This document shows, one piece after another, positions 31,980 to 44,200 of a stretch of 64,000 nucleotides of DNA. Origin of the DNA: Nectonema munidae (lineage: Eukaryota > Nematomorpha > Nectonematoida > Nectonematidae); assembly GCA_030549495.1 (NCBI GenBank), contig JAUIRK010000058.1, positions 355,501 to 419,500 of the forward strand. The letters are read 5' to 3'. How positions within the stretch are numbered: position 1 is the first letter of the stretch; each line of letters opens with the position of its first letter. The notes under the pieces are model-generated. The model worked only from the letters and a program-made list of their open reading frames with translations, ran no database searches and was not told the DNA's origin. The position numbers and the translations under genes are program-made.

Positions 31980-33250
31980 GTTAGAGAACAATCAAACCTT
32001 AGACTTTGAAAAGTAGGTTGTTTATTTGAGTCAATGAAACATAGGTCAAACTCAATTAATTTTTGGTAAAAAAGTTCTTCTCTTAAATTTGTTTTAGAGT
32101 CCCACAGTTCGTTGCGATAGTGTCTGCAATAACAATGAATGGATGAGTTCCTACTTTCTAAACATTAGAAAAAATTAGTTAATAAAATCTATATCTGTAG
32201 GATGAAAGTACGCCGAGATTAGAAAGATCAAATAGTTACTAAATACGCCAGAGATAACACAAATAGAATGACTCGATAATAGTGGTTCAATTTTAAAATT
32301 AAGAGTTTAAAATAGTATAGCAAAATTGGGATACTTTGAATTTTACCTTGCCACAAGTAAAGTTCATTAAATAAAATTATATCACATGAAACTTTATCTA
32401 AAAATATTAAAATATTGTACCAGACAATTCAGGATTTTCTCAGATTAATGTGAACTATGTTCAAAGGCATTAGTTTGATATGTACGAGTTCAACATATTT
32501 AAATGGAAATTTAAGAGGTTTCGTTTTTCTTTATAAAGGAAGGGCATTTATCGAAATTGTATTGATTTTCTCCACAGTTTATGCATTTAAACTCTGTCTC
32601 CCTAGACGTTTCAAATGTATGTCCTAGTTTGGAACATTTAAGACAAGGTGGTTTTGTAACACGGCAAAATTTATTAAGATGACCAAGCTTTCCACATTTA
32701 TTAGTTTTGGCTTTCTAAAAGATAAGCTAACCCAGCCTCGAAATATTGTAGTTACAGTAATTCAAAAAATTTATTATCTCATCATTATTTAAGTAATTCA
32801 GGATAGATTTCATAATAAATTTGGGCTTAAATTGAGAGTTTCCCATAATGACCTTATATTTACTTCTTAGAATAGAAGTTGTTTGATATTTTTGTGTAGG
32901 AGTTTCTAGACTGACAATAGCCGCCCCAGAAGAGTTGATTCTAATTATATTTACAGCAATTTTATTTTTACCTAAGTTCAAATCATTAGGAATTTTTTGA
33001 AAACAACAACCAGCACTCTGTTAGGTTTTTCATCGGAGACTTTAATTCTGACTGTTAATAGGGTTTACAATTTTTTAATTTTAATTCTTAATAAGTGTAG
33101 ATTAGGCACTAATTGTATCATTCACCTGTTTAAGAATCATGTTTTTGACTTGATAAAAAAACATTATCAAAACAGTCAACGTTCTTGTTACAGTTATCAA
33201 ATACATTATGGGCGTTTGATTTTAAGTTGTCAAGTTCAGTGAATGAACAT

Positions 33251-33934
33251 TATTACGCTTTCTGGTAGGATATCCATAAATAAAATAAAATGAGAAGATA
33301 GGTTCCTACAATAAAAATAAAATAAAATAAGTAGATAAATTAAATATATATAAATAATACTTGAAGTAGATTAACAGGTTTTATTCAGACGTAATGGTGA
33401 AGAACAATGGGTGGTGTAAACTAAGCTGCAAAAGTACTGATTTCGAATAAACGAAAAGCTATTTAATTAGCTGACATTTTTTTAGGAGAAATTATGAATC
33501 AAAATTTTTTTAATTATTTATTTGTTCGAAATATTTATCAATTTACATAAATAACTTATTATTAAAATTTTAAGCTACATTTCAGTTCATTTGAAAAAGT
33601 ATATAAAGTCATAAAATATGTTGGTTGGAGATATCATAGCACTTTCATTATGCTTAATCATAGTTTTGTCATTTTGTTTATAACAGTTTGAAGCGTTGGA
33701 TATCGAAGCCCTGAGGTTAAACTGTTAAGCTGAGAGGTACACCATAACAACCATTGAGAAATTTGAATAATATTCTTAACCACAATTAAGTCTAAACCGT
33801 AAATTTAAGTATTTTCATAAATTTTCAAACTCTTATTTCCAAAACCGAGTGGAGAAATGAAATTAGCATGATCAATTTCTTTTAAAAAAATAAATTTGTT
33901 CAAATTTTTATACTATATAAAAATATATATATAT
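33251..33934. other. AT-rich intergenic, nothing recognised
   Basis: No exon, family or clear repeat was found. Confidence 0.35.
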
Positions 33935-34600
33935 CAGTGGCGATGCATATTTTTATACACAAGGCATGCAAAATCTCTTGATTATCCTGCGCCGTATTTT
34001 TTCATATAAAATTGCTATGTAGTACCTACTCACACATAGTAGAACTGTATAAAATAGATGAAGGTATTGCTTGCCCTATCTTATTTTTTTCATAAAAAAA
34101 ATATGCTATATCATACTCACATACAGATCTGCATTGAGAGATGAATGCAATGTATAAACTGCTTGCCCTGTATCGTATATACTTCACACAAAATATGCTA
34201 TGTCACAACTATAGAGATTTGTATTGAAAGATGAAAGCACAATTTAAATAGCTTGCCTTCCATCGAATTTTTTACATTAAATAAATTAGAGATCTTTTTT
34301 GCAAATTCGTAATTCATTATAATTTTAATTTTTTAACCTTTTCAATGCCATGCAAGCAGGCCTTGCTTGCAATGAGGAGTATTTTCAGGAGTGTATCTAA
34401 TATAAACACTAAGTTAAAAGTTATAGGCTCAAAAAATTCTTTTTTTAAAAATAATCATCATAAATAGGTGATTATTAGTAATTAATTACTTATTATAATA
34501 GACTAGAAGGCAAACAAATCTAAAAGATCGATACTTCTTTTTAAGAAAGGGGGCTATTGTTCAATGCTCCCTTCCTTCTCATTCAATACACCGCTATCTG
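33935..34600. repeat. possible hAT MITE with internal ~95-bp tandem repeats
   Basis: Begins CAGTGGCGATGCATATTTT (hAT-like) and may end at ACACCGCTATCTG (34600), but flanks do not match as a duplication. Inside, about four diverged units of 90-105 bp each start around CTTGCCCT.TCTTAT and contain AATATGCTAT and a GATGAA-AGCA motif (33972-34270). Confidence 0.45.
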
Positions 34601-34639
34601 TTTAGGCTTGGGAAAGAGGAATTGTTAGATGAAAAATAT

Positions 34640-34830
34640 TTGCTATTCAAAAGAAAAGTATTATTTCAAGGGTGATTGTAGCTTGTCGTATTAGAAAAAA
34701 TCGTAATACCTGTAACCTTGATGGGTTTAACTTTGTGTATAAATGTAGAGAAACTAGAGGGGGTGGCGTTGGTGTTTATATTAATGAAAATTTAGTTCTC
34801 AAATTTATGACATATTTGATGTAAACTTCC
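34640..34830 (+). mobile_element. LINE endonuclease fragment
   Basis: One + frame gives RNTCNLDGFNFVYKC and then GGGVGVYINENLVLKF. The GGGVGxYI segment is diagnostic of CR1/Jockey-type LINE endonuclease domains. Only about 60 residues remain. Confidence 0.65.
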
Positions 34831-35339
34831 TTTAGTTTTGAAATAAGGTAGTTCTTATATAAGTAAAAAATCTATTGAAGACTTCAATAGATGAATAAAA
34901 TTAACATTAACAATTTCAGAAGCAAAGCAAAATAAAAATCGAAATTTTATAAGACCAATATAAAGTAAGTAAATAATCATGAAAGTTCAATAAAATAAAC
35001 GTTAAAGTAATGTAAATAAAATAAAATGGAGGCTAAAACATAATAAAATATCCCAAAATAAAGGAAGAAAAAAATCCAAGAAAAACAAGATATATTGCTT
35101 TTATATGAAGCAGAGAAACAATCATAGAATCAACGCAAAAAATTGCAATATAAATTGTAATTTGTCACTACTCATTTATAATTTTATATGAAAGTGGTCA
35201 AATTAATTTGAGTATTGAAATTGAGAATTGACCGAAAACAGGCAGATATAGCCTTATATATTATATAAACTCAATGTTAATTATATAAACTCTCTTATTG
35301 ATCAACTACAATGGTTAGTTGCTTAAGCTTCTTTGTTTA
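34831..35339. other. AT-rich spacer
   Basis: Nothing recognised between the LINE fragment and the piggyBac terminus. Confidence 0.4.
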
Positions 35340-37538
35340 CCCTAGGAAGCCCAAAAATTTTGCCTACCTAGAAAGCCCATACCGGTCAATTGACCGGTTT
35401 AAATTTGTTTACAGTTTTTTTTAAAATCTAGAAACTATACAGCATTTAAAAATACTGATTTATTTTTTTTGAACACGATGTAAAATATATTACATAAAAT
35501 ATAAAAATTAAAATATTATTTTAATTTTTTTTACTAAAATATATAATTTTTAAACTAAAAATATTTTTAAACTTTAAAATAAAATGGCGTGGCAAATGAT
35601 TAATATTTCAAAAAATAAAAGTTTGCTTTTAAATGATTCCGATTCAATAAGTGACAGTTTTCAATCCGAAAATTCTTTTTTTTCTTCAAACAATATTTCA
35701 AGTTATAGTGAAACAAGTTCTCAAAGTGAAACATCTTTAGAAACAGAACATATTCGCTTATTTGAAACATACTTTGAAAGTAAAGATGGAACGAAATGGA
35801 GTGGAAATCCTTGTAGAACAACAAAAAGTTCAAGTAAAAATATTGTTCATCAAAGAGGTGGTCCAACAAAATTTATTTTTTCTAAAACTTAAAGCATCAA
35901 AGATGTTTTTGAAGAACTATTTGGAATACATAATATAAATATAATTGTGCAAAAAACAATAGAAAAAGCACAAAAGCAAATGACATAAATTTTAGTACTG
36001 ATAAAGTGGAATTGAAGGCTCTTTTGGCTTGTGTATTTTGAGAGGCGTTTTGAAGGGGAAAAACGAACCTTTATATACATTTTGGGAGGAAAAATATGGG
36101 AAGAAAATCTTTAGAGAGACTCTTTCAAAAAATAAGTTCAAAAGTCTTCTTAGGTATATAAGATTTGATGATAGCAGTACGAGGATATCTAGAAAGCAAT
36201 CTGACAAATTTGCTCCCATGCGTGATTTATGGAAATCAGTTATGAAAAACTGCGAAAAAAGCTACAAACCATATTTTAATGTTACGATTGACGAGCAATT
36301 ATTTCCTTGTAAGAGTAAATCTTCATTTATGCAATATATGCCATGGGCAAATTTGGTATCAAGTTTTGGATGATTTGCGATACAAAATCTTATTACATTC
36401 GAAACTCCTATCCATATGTGGGAAAAGAGGAAATAATCGGTTTGTTATCAGAAAGTATCGTCATGAATCTGATTGAACCGTATAAAAATCAAGGATTAAA
36501 TATTACCGTTGATAATTTCTTTACAAATCTGAATTTAGCACAAAAACTTCTACGACAAAAAACTACTTTAGTAGGTACTATGCGGTCCAATAAAAAAGAA
36601 ATTCCTACTGAAATTAAAATGAACAAAAGTAATCACCTTTATGATACCAAATATGCTTTTACCCTTGATGATAACATATCTCTATTATGTTATAAAGCTA
36701 AAAAAAATAAAGTGGTGTACATCCTATCATCCATGCATGTTAAAATCGAAATTTCATCATCTAAAAAAAAGAAACCAAAGACAATTTTATTTTATAATTC
36801 CACAAAAGGAGGAGTTGACACAGCAGACAAAATGTTGAAAACATATTCAACTAAATGTGCCACAAAAAGGTGGCCTTTATCAGTATTTTTTAACTTGATA
36901 GACATTATCTGCCTAAATTCTTTTATAATATGCACAAAGCTTGAATTATTTACTGCAAGCAGAAGAAAGTTTCTTATTGAATTAGGAGAAACTCTATGTG
37001 AAGATAATATAAATCGAAGGAAAACTAATTCTCCTAATTTACTTATCGCCAGATCTTCAACAAATAATATTAAAAAAGAAACACGAAGAACAACATGTAG
37101 AGTATGTATGAAAAATAAAACAAAAGTAAGTTGCTATGGATGTTCGAAATACATTTGTGGTACTTGTTCAGTAAAAGTTTGTGAAAAGTGCATTTTGAAA
37201 AAATAAATTCAAATTGAAAATTTTATTTTTTAGTTTTATAAATTTGTTTTTTAATAAATAAAAATGATAATAATAATTTAATTAACAAATAGAGATTTTT
37301 AAGTTTACATAATTCTATATTATGCAGACCGATCAATTGACCGGTCTGGGCTTTCTAGATATATTTTGAATCAGTGGTAAGACTTTTGCCAACCATGACA
37401 ACATTTTTACTTTATACCGTAGGGAACAATGTTAAATTTAGACTTGTGAAGTATCCACTGAAAATAACGTGAATTTTTTTTGCAATGAAGTTTTTAAATG
37501 AATCTAGCGGTCAATTGACCGGTATGGGCTTCCTAGGG
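35340..37538 (+). mobile_element. piggyBac-family DNA transposon, frame-broken
   Basis: Termini CCCTAGGAAGCCC and GGGCTTCCTAGGG are inverted repeats at 35340 and 37538. Flanks are TTTA and TTGA, a mutated form of the TTAA target. Subterminal copies of CTAGAAAGCCC are present at both ends (about 35368, 37347). Both ends carry the palindrome ACCGGTCAATTGACCGGT (35381-35398; variants at 37326-37347 and 37507-37523). The transposase lies on + at 35584-37206. The element is 2.2 kb, close to standard piggyBac size. Confidence 0.9.
35584..37206 (+). pseudogene. piggyBac transposase
   Basis: N-terminal Ser/acidic region from ATG 35584; an in-frame TAA at 35890 is followed by about 31 open codons in the same frame, then frame changes occur near 35985-36030 and again near 36340-36370. 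The catalytic core is recognisable: FRETLSKNKFKSLLRYIRFD, then CEKSYKPYFNVTIDEQLFP (first catalytic Asp), GLNITVDNFFTNLNLAQKLL (second Asp), and GGVDTADKMLKTYSTK (third Asp). The C-terminal Cys-rich zinc domain is complete (CRVCMKNKTKVSCYGCSKYICG ...), and the last 287 codons (36343-37206) are open. Enzymes of this family excise and insert at TTAA. At least three lesions make it inactive as read. Confidence 0.88.
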
Positions 37539-38248
37539 TTGAAGAGCCCACTTTAAGTAGAAAGAAATCATCACTGTATGAATAAATTTTGCTCTTTATT
37601 CAAGAACAGAATGCAATTCTTCAATAAATGAATAAAAATAAAGTAATTTTAAAAATTCTAAATGAGCTTTCTTTAAGTTTAAAGAAAAAAATATTTTAAA
37701 ACAGTTAAAAAGTATGTTTGTATATCAAAATTTATAGATGAAAAAAAGTAAATATTTTTTATCGAAATATATTGAAAAAATAAGAAAAGTAAAAATACAC
37801 ATAAAATTGGCTATTTTCATACCCTCATTTTATATTATTTCATTTCCCCTTTACTGTCGTGTAAGTTTTAGCATATCCCCACCCCCTATAGCACAAAAGC
37901 AACTTTCTTTTTTTGCTTTGATCAACTGCGTAAGATCAACTTTGGTAAGTTTTTCCATTTTCCTTTTCCACTCACATTTTTTTTTACTAACCCTTTCTTT
38001 TCTTTCCTGGTTTCTAATGTATAAAAACAAGAAACAATCCTTTAATAAGAAAAATCTGAGGAATTTTGAGGGTGAGGAATATTATAATTTCACATTTTAT
38101 TTAATTTGAAAGAAAGTAAACCATTTTTAATTAAAAAATCTTTTTTGATTTTATTTTTATATTTTTTCAAATCTAACAAATTTGAATTTTTTGGCGAAAA
38201 ATCAAAATATATGATTTTTCTAGATTAAATTTTCAACCTTTTATATCA
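37539..38248. other. region upstream of CDC45
   Basis: Between the piggyBac end and the CDC45 start codon. AT-rich; it presumably includes the CDC45 promoter and 5' UTR, but no specific site can be named. The open stretch at 37738-38109 has weak composition and I treat it as non-coding. Confidence 0.35.
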
Positions 38249-38299
38249 ATGTTAATAAATGATATTAAAATTGATTTTTATTCTAAGATTTTTCTTAAG
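38249..38299 (+). CDS. CDC45: CDC45 exon 1
   Basis: MLINDIKIDFYSKIFLK, 17 codons, ending at AAG|GTAGAT in phase 0. It aligns without gaps to the human start MFVSDFRKEFYEVVQSQ, which fixed this ATG over a nearer candidate at 40507. Confidence 0.85.
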
Positions 38300-41200
38300 G
38301 TAGATATTCATATTAATTTATTTGATTTTTTCAATTCTTTTAAAATATCTTCCTAAATATTTTTTCTCTTGCATTTTAATCATTGAGAAAAATTGAATAA
38401 GATTATTATTCTTTATCTTTGCCTATTATTTTTTCAAAAGAAATTACAAAATTGGATAACTTAAAATTACTTTAAAATTTTGTAAAGGTCGATTTATTCT
38501 AAAGCGAGAATATAATATAGTCTGCTAACATACTAACAATTTAGTTCAAATCTAGAGTACATGAATTATTATTTTTCTCAATCATATTTAATCTTTTTTA
38601 AAAGTATATGTATGATATTTATTCCGGAGCTTACTGTTGTAATGCCTCTTGTAATGTTACTTTTTGAATCTTCAGAGTACTGATTGTATATCTTATTTTT
38701 TTCAAGTAGAAAATTTCCCTTCTTTTATTTCAATTCCTCTAAATTGATAATATTTCTTAAAAATTCTATAATAACCTCAAACTTTACTCTAAACTATATC
38801 ATTTATAAATAGAGTTATATCCAGAGTATTGCAAGATGGAGCTCTATCCCCTTCTCCAAAAATTTTCAAATTATTAACATTTCTAAAATAAGAAAACTTT
38901 TGCATGAAAAAGCCCAATTTTGTAAATTTACACTAATATTAATACATCCCTCAGTATTTTCTACAGATAACGGATGAAATAAATATTAATATAAAGATTT
39001 CAGAACCTTATTGCTATAAAATAAAAAAAGTGTTATAAATTTTAAAAAAAGTTTATTAATCAAATTTATGATGTGATGAACTTGTGATTTGTGAATGTAA
39101 CAAAATACGCCTGGTAAATCCTTTTGTTCCAAAAATATTTTTTTCTCAATAGTGCGCAGAAAAGCTGCTGTCGTGAAATTTATATTAGGCTTCTTTAATA
39201 GTTGTTTAATAAAACTTAAATTATCAACTAATCTTATTTCTGAAATCATAAAGCTCTAATTGCGGGTTTTGGGCTAGAGGAGAGTACGTTGTTACGTGCT
39301 AGATAAAGAATGCCTCTCTTCAGAATTAAGCTTGACCGCTGACCTTGTAGTGGAATATAATTACATAATTTACCGAAATTGATCTCAAGGATTAATGAGT
39401 CCGATGGCCTTCTTTTTTTAGTTTCTTCTTCAGCCATCAACAAAGAGTTTAGTAGAAAAATAGGCGTGCTGATTTATTCTCATCTTTCGTATCTACATCA
39501 CGTGGCTGATTTTGTTGCGAAATCTGGGCAAGATGTCGAATGAAATATTCTCTCAATGCCTTTCCTAGTGAGCACTCGATCATCATCTATATCTAGTGCA
39601 GCAAAAATACGAGAGTTAATCTATTCCTCTCACCTAGGTAGGTATGACGGGAGACGTTTTCAAATCTTCTTTAGGGTGAACGCTGGCATGCCATTATCGG
39701 GCCCATCCAGCCTTTTATACAAAACAGCAGGTTTTTCATCTATCCTTCAGATAGCGAGGGCAAATTGTCAGATTGAGTCGAAAGGACCTGTGCTAGAATT
39801 TGCTAAAAAAAAACAGGCGTAAAAATGATATCAAATATTTTAATTGAATAAAAAATTGATATGAAAAGTACTCAACTTAAATGTGATGAACTTAAAGAAT
39901 CGGAAAAGATGCATAGATACCTCAAAATACATCCTACAGTATTTCTATTCTCTTTTGAGCGCGGCTGCAGAGTGGCGATAAAAACTCCACCTCTTTCTAA
40001 TTTAGCAAATCGGACTATTTAGTTCTAACTCTTCACTTTGGACTTGGATTAAAGGAGGCGCACTCCATATGCGTGCAAAAATGAAGCTAATTTTTAATGT
40101 TTTCAAAGTATAAACAATAGAAGGTTTTTATTGATGAATTAATTAATGTCATAGCTACAAATCTGTTACAAAAAATTGTGTGTTATTATATAAAAAAATT
40201 TCCTCAACTCCTACTTGCACTCCTATAAGTTCTTAAATGCATTTGCTTCCACGACTTTGCCTTCACAACTCTGCTTTAGAGACCAGCCTTCTTTTTTTCA
40301 ACATCTCAAACTTTACAGCCTTTTTTCAACGTAGGTTTTATTCGATGCAGCAAATTCCAAGAAATAAGATAACCTCTTTTGACCGACCATTAATTCTTTC
40401 CTTAAATATTTAATTGTAAAAGCATCGTAAATGCAGAGCAATTTTGCTCTAATCAACTGAGTCGAATTTCTTCTGAAAAGTTCTCACTTTGTCAACTTTT
40501 TCCCTCATGCTACCGCTAAAGATTCCGCTCTCACAACAATATCAAGTATATTCTTGAGTTGAGATTTTACTGCGCCAGCATGTTTCGATTTGATTTGTTA
40601 TAAATTTGATTCTTGAAAACTTTGTCGAAGATTTTCCCAGTATTAAAATGTGTCGTAATCTTAACTCGTATATCCAAGAATCAATATACATCATAAATAT
40701 ATAAAAGTGATTAATTTTTTTTCTGAGCAATGTTTTCATTTTTCGCAATTCATTTTTAGCACGTTTTGATCTTCACAACTTCAGATATTGATGCAGTTGC
40801 AAGTTGCAAAATTCTACAGGTACTTTTTTATAATGAAAACATTTTCCCAAATGCTCTTACTTACGTTTCTGTTTTTATTTTATCAAAGTTTTGAGATGAC
40901 TTCAAATATTTTAAATTATTGCATTTTTGCTCTTTGTTTCACGGGATAATTTTTTAAATTATTTTAGCATACGTTTACATCAATTTCAAAAAATGTTTGA
41001 TACGATCATTATCTCGTTCAATCACAGTATCATTTTTTGCAATTTGTATCTATCAAACCTTGAAGTATTTTTTGCTAGCTCTTTTAAAAATATTTGGCTC
41101 CGTAAGTTTCGCCCGAATCTTTTTGGCGCTGGCCCTTCTAAAATTGAAATATACATATGAATTTTACATGTTTTAAAAAGGTTCTTGTAACGAATTTTGT

Positions 41201-44200
41201 GCTATTTTCTACAGATAGTAGAATTGAATCAAATTAAAATTCAACTACTTAACTAATTAACTTACTAACTAGTACCATATCAAAAAGTTTTCCCGCCAAA
41301 AAGTGTTTGCAAAGTTTTTTACCTCTTTATCATGTGTATTTATAATACACTGAATATTTCTTGCATTTTGTTTATTTTTCTTTGAAGAGAAAATGTTATC
41401 AACTTTTATTCATTGATGATAGACATTGCTAAAGTCTGATGGAATTCGATATGCCATCATTCCTGTTGATGGCGTACGCCAACTCGTTTCCTCATACGAA
41501 GAAAATATTCAGAGTTATAAGCACGTGGTCCTCATCAACTGTTTAGCTTGTATCGACATTATTGAATTATTCAATCCAGAAGAAGATGTCAATTTCTACG
41601 TTTTTGACAAGTATCGTCTTTGTTTTCTTTTCCCTGACATCGGAAGGGATTTAACTACTCAAGGGATTTCTTGCTTTTATTTTAAAAGTAAATATTCTTT
41701 TCTCAAAGTCTTTATGATAATAAAACTTTTTCATCGCGATAAAAATTGATCTAAAAATAATGGAAAGTCATTTAGTAAGATATTTTCGTCATTAAAATTT
41801 TTATAATTTTTGTATCTTGCCTATAATGTTTTGCAAATTTTGTAAACATTTTATATATACCAAAAATTTGTTTGTAAAAGAAAAACAAAATGGAATAAGA
41901 CATAATATTTTATATATTTATTGCAGGGGCAAGAAGGAGAGGGGCATATATAGGCATTTCAATGGAGTGAAAAAGCCTTTCACTCCACCAATAATTTTGA
42001 TTTTTTCAACTTTATATCATTAAAAGACTTTCTTGGCTTTTGAGTAGACTTTCCATATAACTTTACTTGTTTTACTGTTGAGTTTCAGACACAAATTCTC
42101 TTAAAAGGGTTAGGGTTAGGGTTAGGTGAAATATTTTCAGGGTGTACGCCCTTGATTTATTACTAAAAAACAGAGTTGCCCTTGTTCTAAAAGAACAAAT
42201 ATTTTTCATTCCAAAAATAGTTTTTATTAAGGGGCATTACTTCTTAATTAAATCTAATTTTTGAGTTTAATCGTTTAATTTAATCAGGATTTTTTGATCT
42301 TTCACATTTTATCTTGAAAAGGTATCTTGTTTTTCTAAAGGCTTGCACATTTTTATATCTGGACTAAAAATAATAAGATTTAGAATCTAAAAGTTTTTTT
42401 GGTTATTTTAATTATTTAAGGCAGCGTTTTTCAAACTATGGGTCCCGACCCTTCAGTAGGTAGCGTGAAAAATAAAATGGGTCATGACAAAAAAGAAAGG
42501 ACATATAAATAGTCGATGCTGAATAAATGAACCTAGTGAACAGAGTTTGTCTTATTACACCTAAGTATTATGGGTCGCGATGCAAACCGTGGTCCTTGCC
42601 ATGGGTCGCAGTAAAAAAAGTTTGAAAAAGGCTGATTTAATGTGTACGGGATTATTTAATTACTCTTAGTTAAAACAAATGTTAATAACTCTCAGTAATT
42701 TCACCCCCGACATTGATCCCCACCCCAAATTACTTGAAAACTTAAATTTAACGCCACCTCTTCACTTCCTTCTTCTTCTTCTTCTTCATCTACACCTTAT
42801 CCCCTAGTTGGGGGTCGGTGGCTTTGATCCATTCTCTCCACAATTTTCTGTTGAGTGCATCTTTTTCATCTAGCGATGAAAAAATATCAAAGTACTCCGT
42901 GGGCGTGTCCAGCCACCTCTTCACTTCCGACTTAGACTAAATATTGGCGACTGCCTCTACTTACAAAAATCGAACTATTTTTTCCATTATTTAAAATACT
43001 TAAAAAAATTATTTTTTAATATTTAAAGAAATCTCCAATATTTAATATACTCAATCACTCAAACAACTTAATGAATTTAACATTCTAATACATGCATATT
43101 TACATTGGACACGCATACACTGAAATGCTCAAATCTCAATATAGCGCGCTTTATTTGCCTAGTGATTAATCAGCAACTCGGTTTATACGAAAGCAGCAAA
43201 TGCGCTCTCTCTCCCTCGATACACGATTTTTCCGCGTTTTTAAGTTATTTTTTGATCCATTTCCAATTTTGTTTTTCATTTGTGATAATAAAAACACTCT
43301 TTTTTTTTTAAGTCATCGCCCATTTGACGTCTTCAATGTTTACAACAACAAACAAGTTTTCCTTGCGACTGACTGCCTTGAAGATGAATCCTTTCCTAGT
43401 TTTGAAGAAGTCTTCAAGACAGGCGATGATGAAACAAATGAAGATGATGATGATGATGATGATGAAGAAGATGAGGAGATTAAAGGTGACAGTGAAAAAT
43501 CTGATGATGTAATAGCTCTTCTTTTCACAATTTTTTTTATTACCACGTTTTATAGGAAGAGAAGGAGAAGTATATAATATAGTGATTGCCTATTTATATG
43601 TATAGTGGAGCTATACTTCACAATAGTGCATCTGCACGATTCATATTCGTGGGAATGTATTTCTCGGAGGCTCTTGCAGTAATCTTCAATCGCGGAAAAT
43701 TTCTAAAAAAACCTCGAAATTAGAAAATTACTTGCACTAGACTCCGTTCCTTTCTTAGTGATGTTTGCGATTGCAGTAATAGAATCCGAAAATATCTTTG
43801 ATTTAGGAAAAAGCGCGGAAGCCACAAGAACAGTTAAGCTTCCTTATCATTGATGTGAAAAACGATCTTTATCCTCATGGTAAGAGTCTTGCGTAGAGTC
43901 ACCAAGGTTGATAATATATAATTACATATAGTAACTACATAAGTTACTTTTTGTTCTGAGATTTTTTAGTCCAAAAATGGAAACAAGATTTGCCTTATCA
44001 ATCAATCATTCATTTATTTAAGTTAGAAGTTTCCTTTTTTAAAGGGGGTTTCTGACTGTCGCACCAAAAGAAAAACCCATGTCTCCACTTCTTCCTGTCA
44101 AAAGCATCTTCCACCTTCAGCCCTATCTGTTTAAGCTCCTTCATCGTCATTTCTCTCCAACTTAACTCTAGACGTCCTTTCTTTCGTTTATCCTTAACTT

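Larger units (their letters stand above)
30239..31984 (+). mobile_element. Ty3/Gypsy-type LTR retroelement fossil, gag-only, with TSD
   Basis: The element proper is 30244-31979 (1736 bp), bounded by direct LTRs starting TGTA and ending TACA and flanked by the 5-bp duplication GTTAG (30239-30243, 31980-31984). A primer-binding-like TGGCGCAGTCAG follows the left LTR at once, and a purine run precedes the right LTR. Between them is a gag-like region with a CCHC knuckle and a short C-terminal remnant, but no protease, reverse transcriptase, RNase H or integrase. It is therefore a broken, internally deleted copy with several disruptions. LTRs agree at about 97%, so the insertion is fairly recent, and clearly younger than the LINE it sits in. 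Confidence 0.85.
29270..33250 (-). mobile_element. second LINE (Jockey/CR1-like), split by an LTR element
   Basis: On the minus strand: an ORF1 piece with start-region peptide at 32981-32727, then zinc knuckles at about 32710-32550 (KCGKLGHLNKFC, KCSKLGHTFE, INCGENQYNFDKC); an endonuclease region at about 32530-31985 and 30220-29760 (DIILFNELYL; SDYIFIKVEL); then the start of reverse transcriptase at 29742-29317 (TAAELTNIFKNLKIKSLPG) followed by TLLPFLGKIFEKII. The RT catalytic half is missing, so it is 3'-truncated, and all parts are frame-broken. The LTR element at 30244-31979 interrupts the endonuclease region. More AT-rich than the LINE at 20-24 kb, so probably older. Confidence 0.7.

Noticed and set aside
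33935-34600. Definite hAT insertion
   Set aside because: The two putative ends match poorly and the flanks do not form a target duplication, so it is kept only as a possible element.
40507-40545. Alternative first CDC45 exon (13 codons from an ATG)
   Set aside because: Phase fits, but the peptide does not resemble the CDC45 N-terminus; 38249-38299 does, at the exact expected length.
42107-42126. Telomere
   Set aside because: Only three TTAGGG units inside a gene intron; not a chromosome end.
43324-43546. Open frames overlapping CDC45 exon 4 on both strands
   Set aside because: They are frame shadows of the GATGAT acidic-linker run.
43556-43879. Tiny splice-flanked stretches after CDC45 exon 4 that seemed to align to the next part of CDC45
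   Set aside because: They needed 31-36 bp introns and conflicting phases. Far better matches with correct phase were found at 46887-47033 and 49444-49616.
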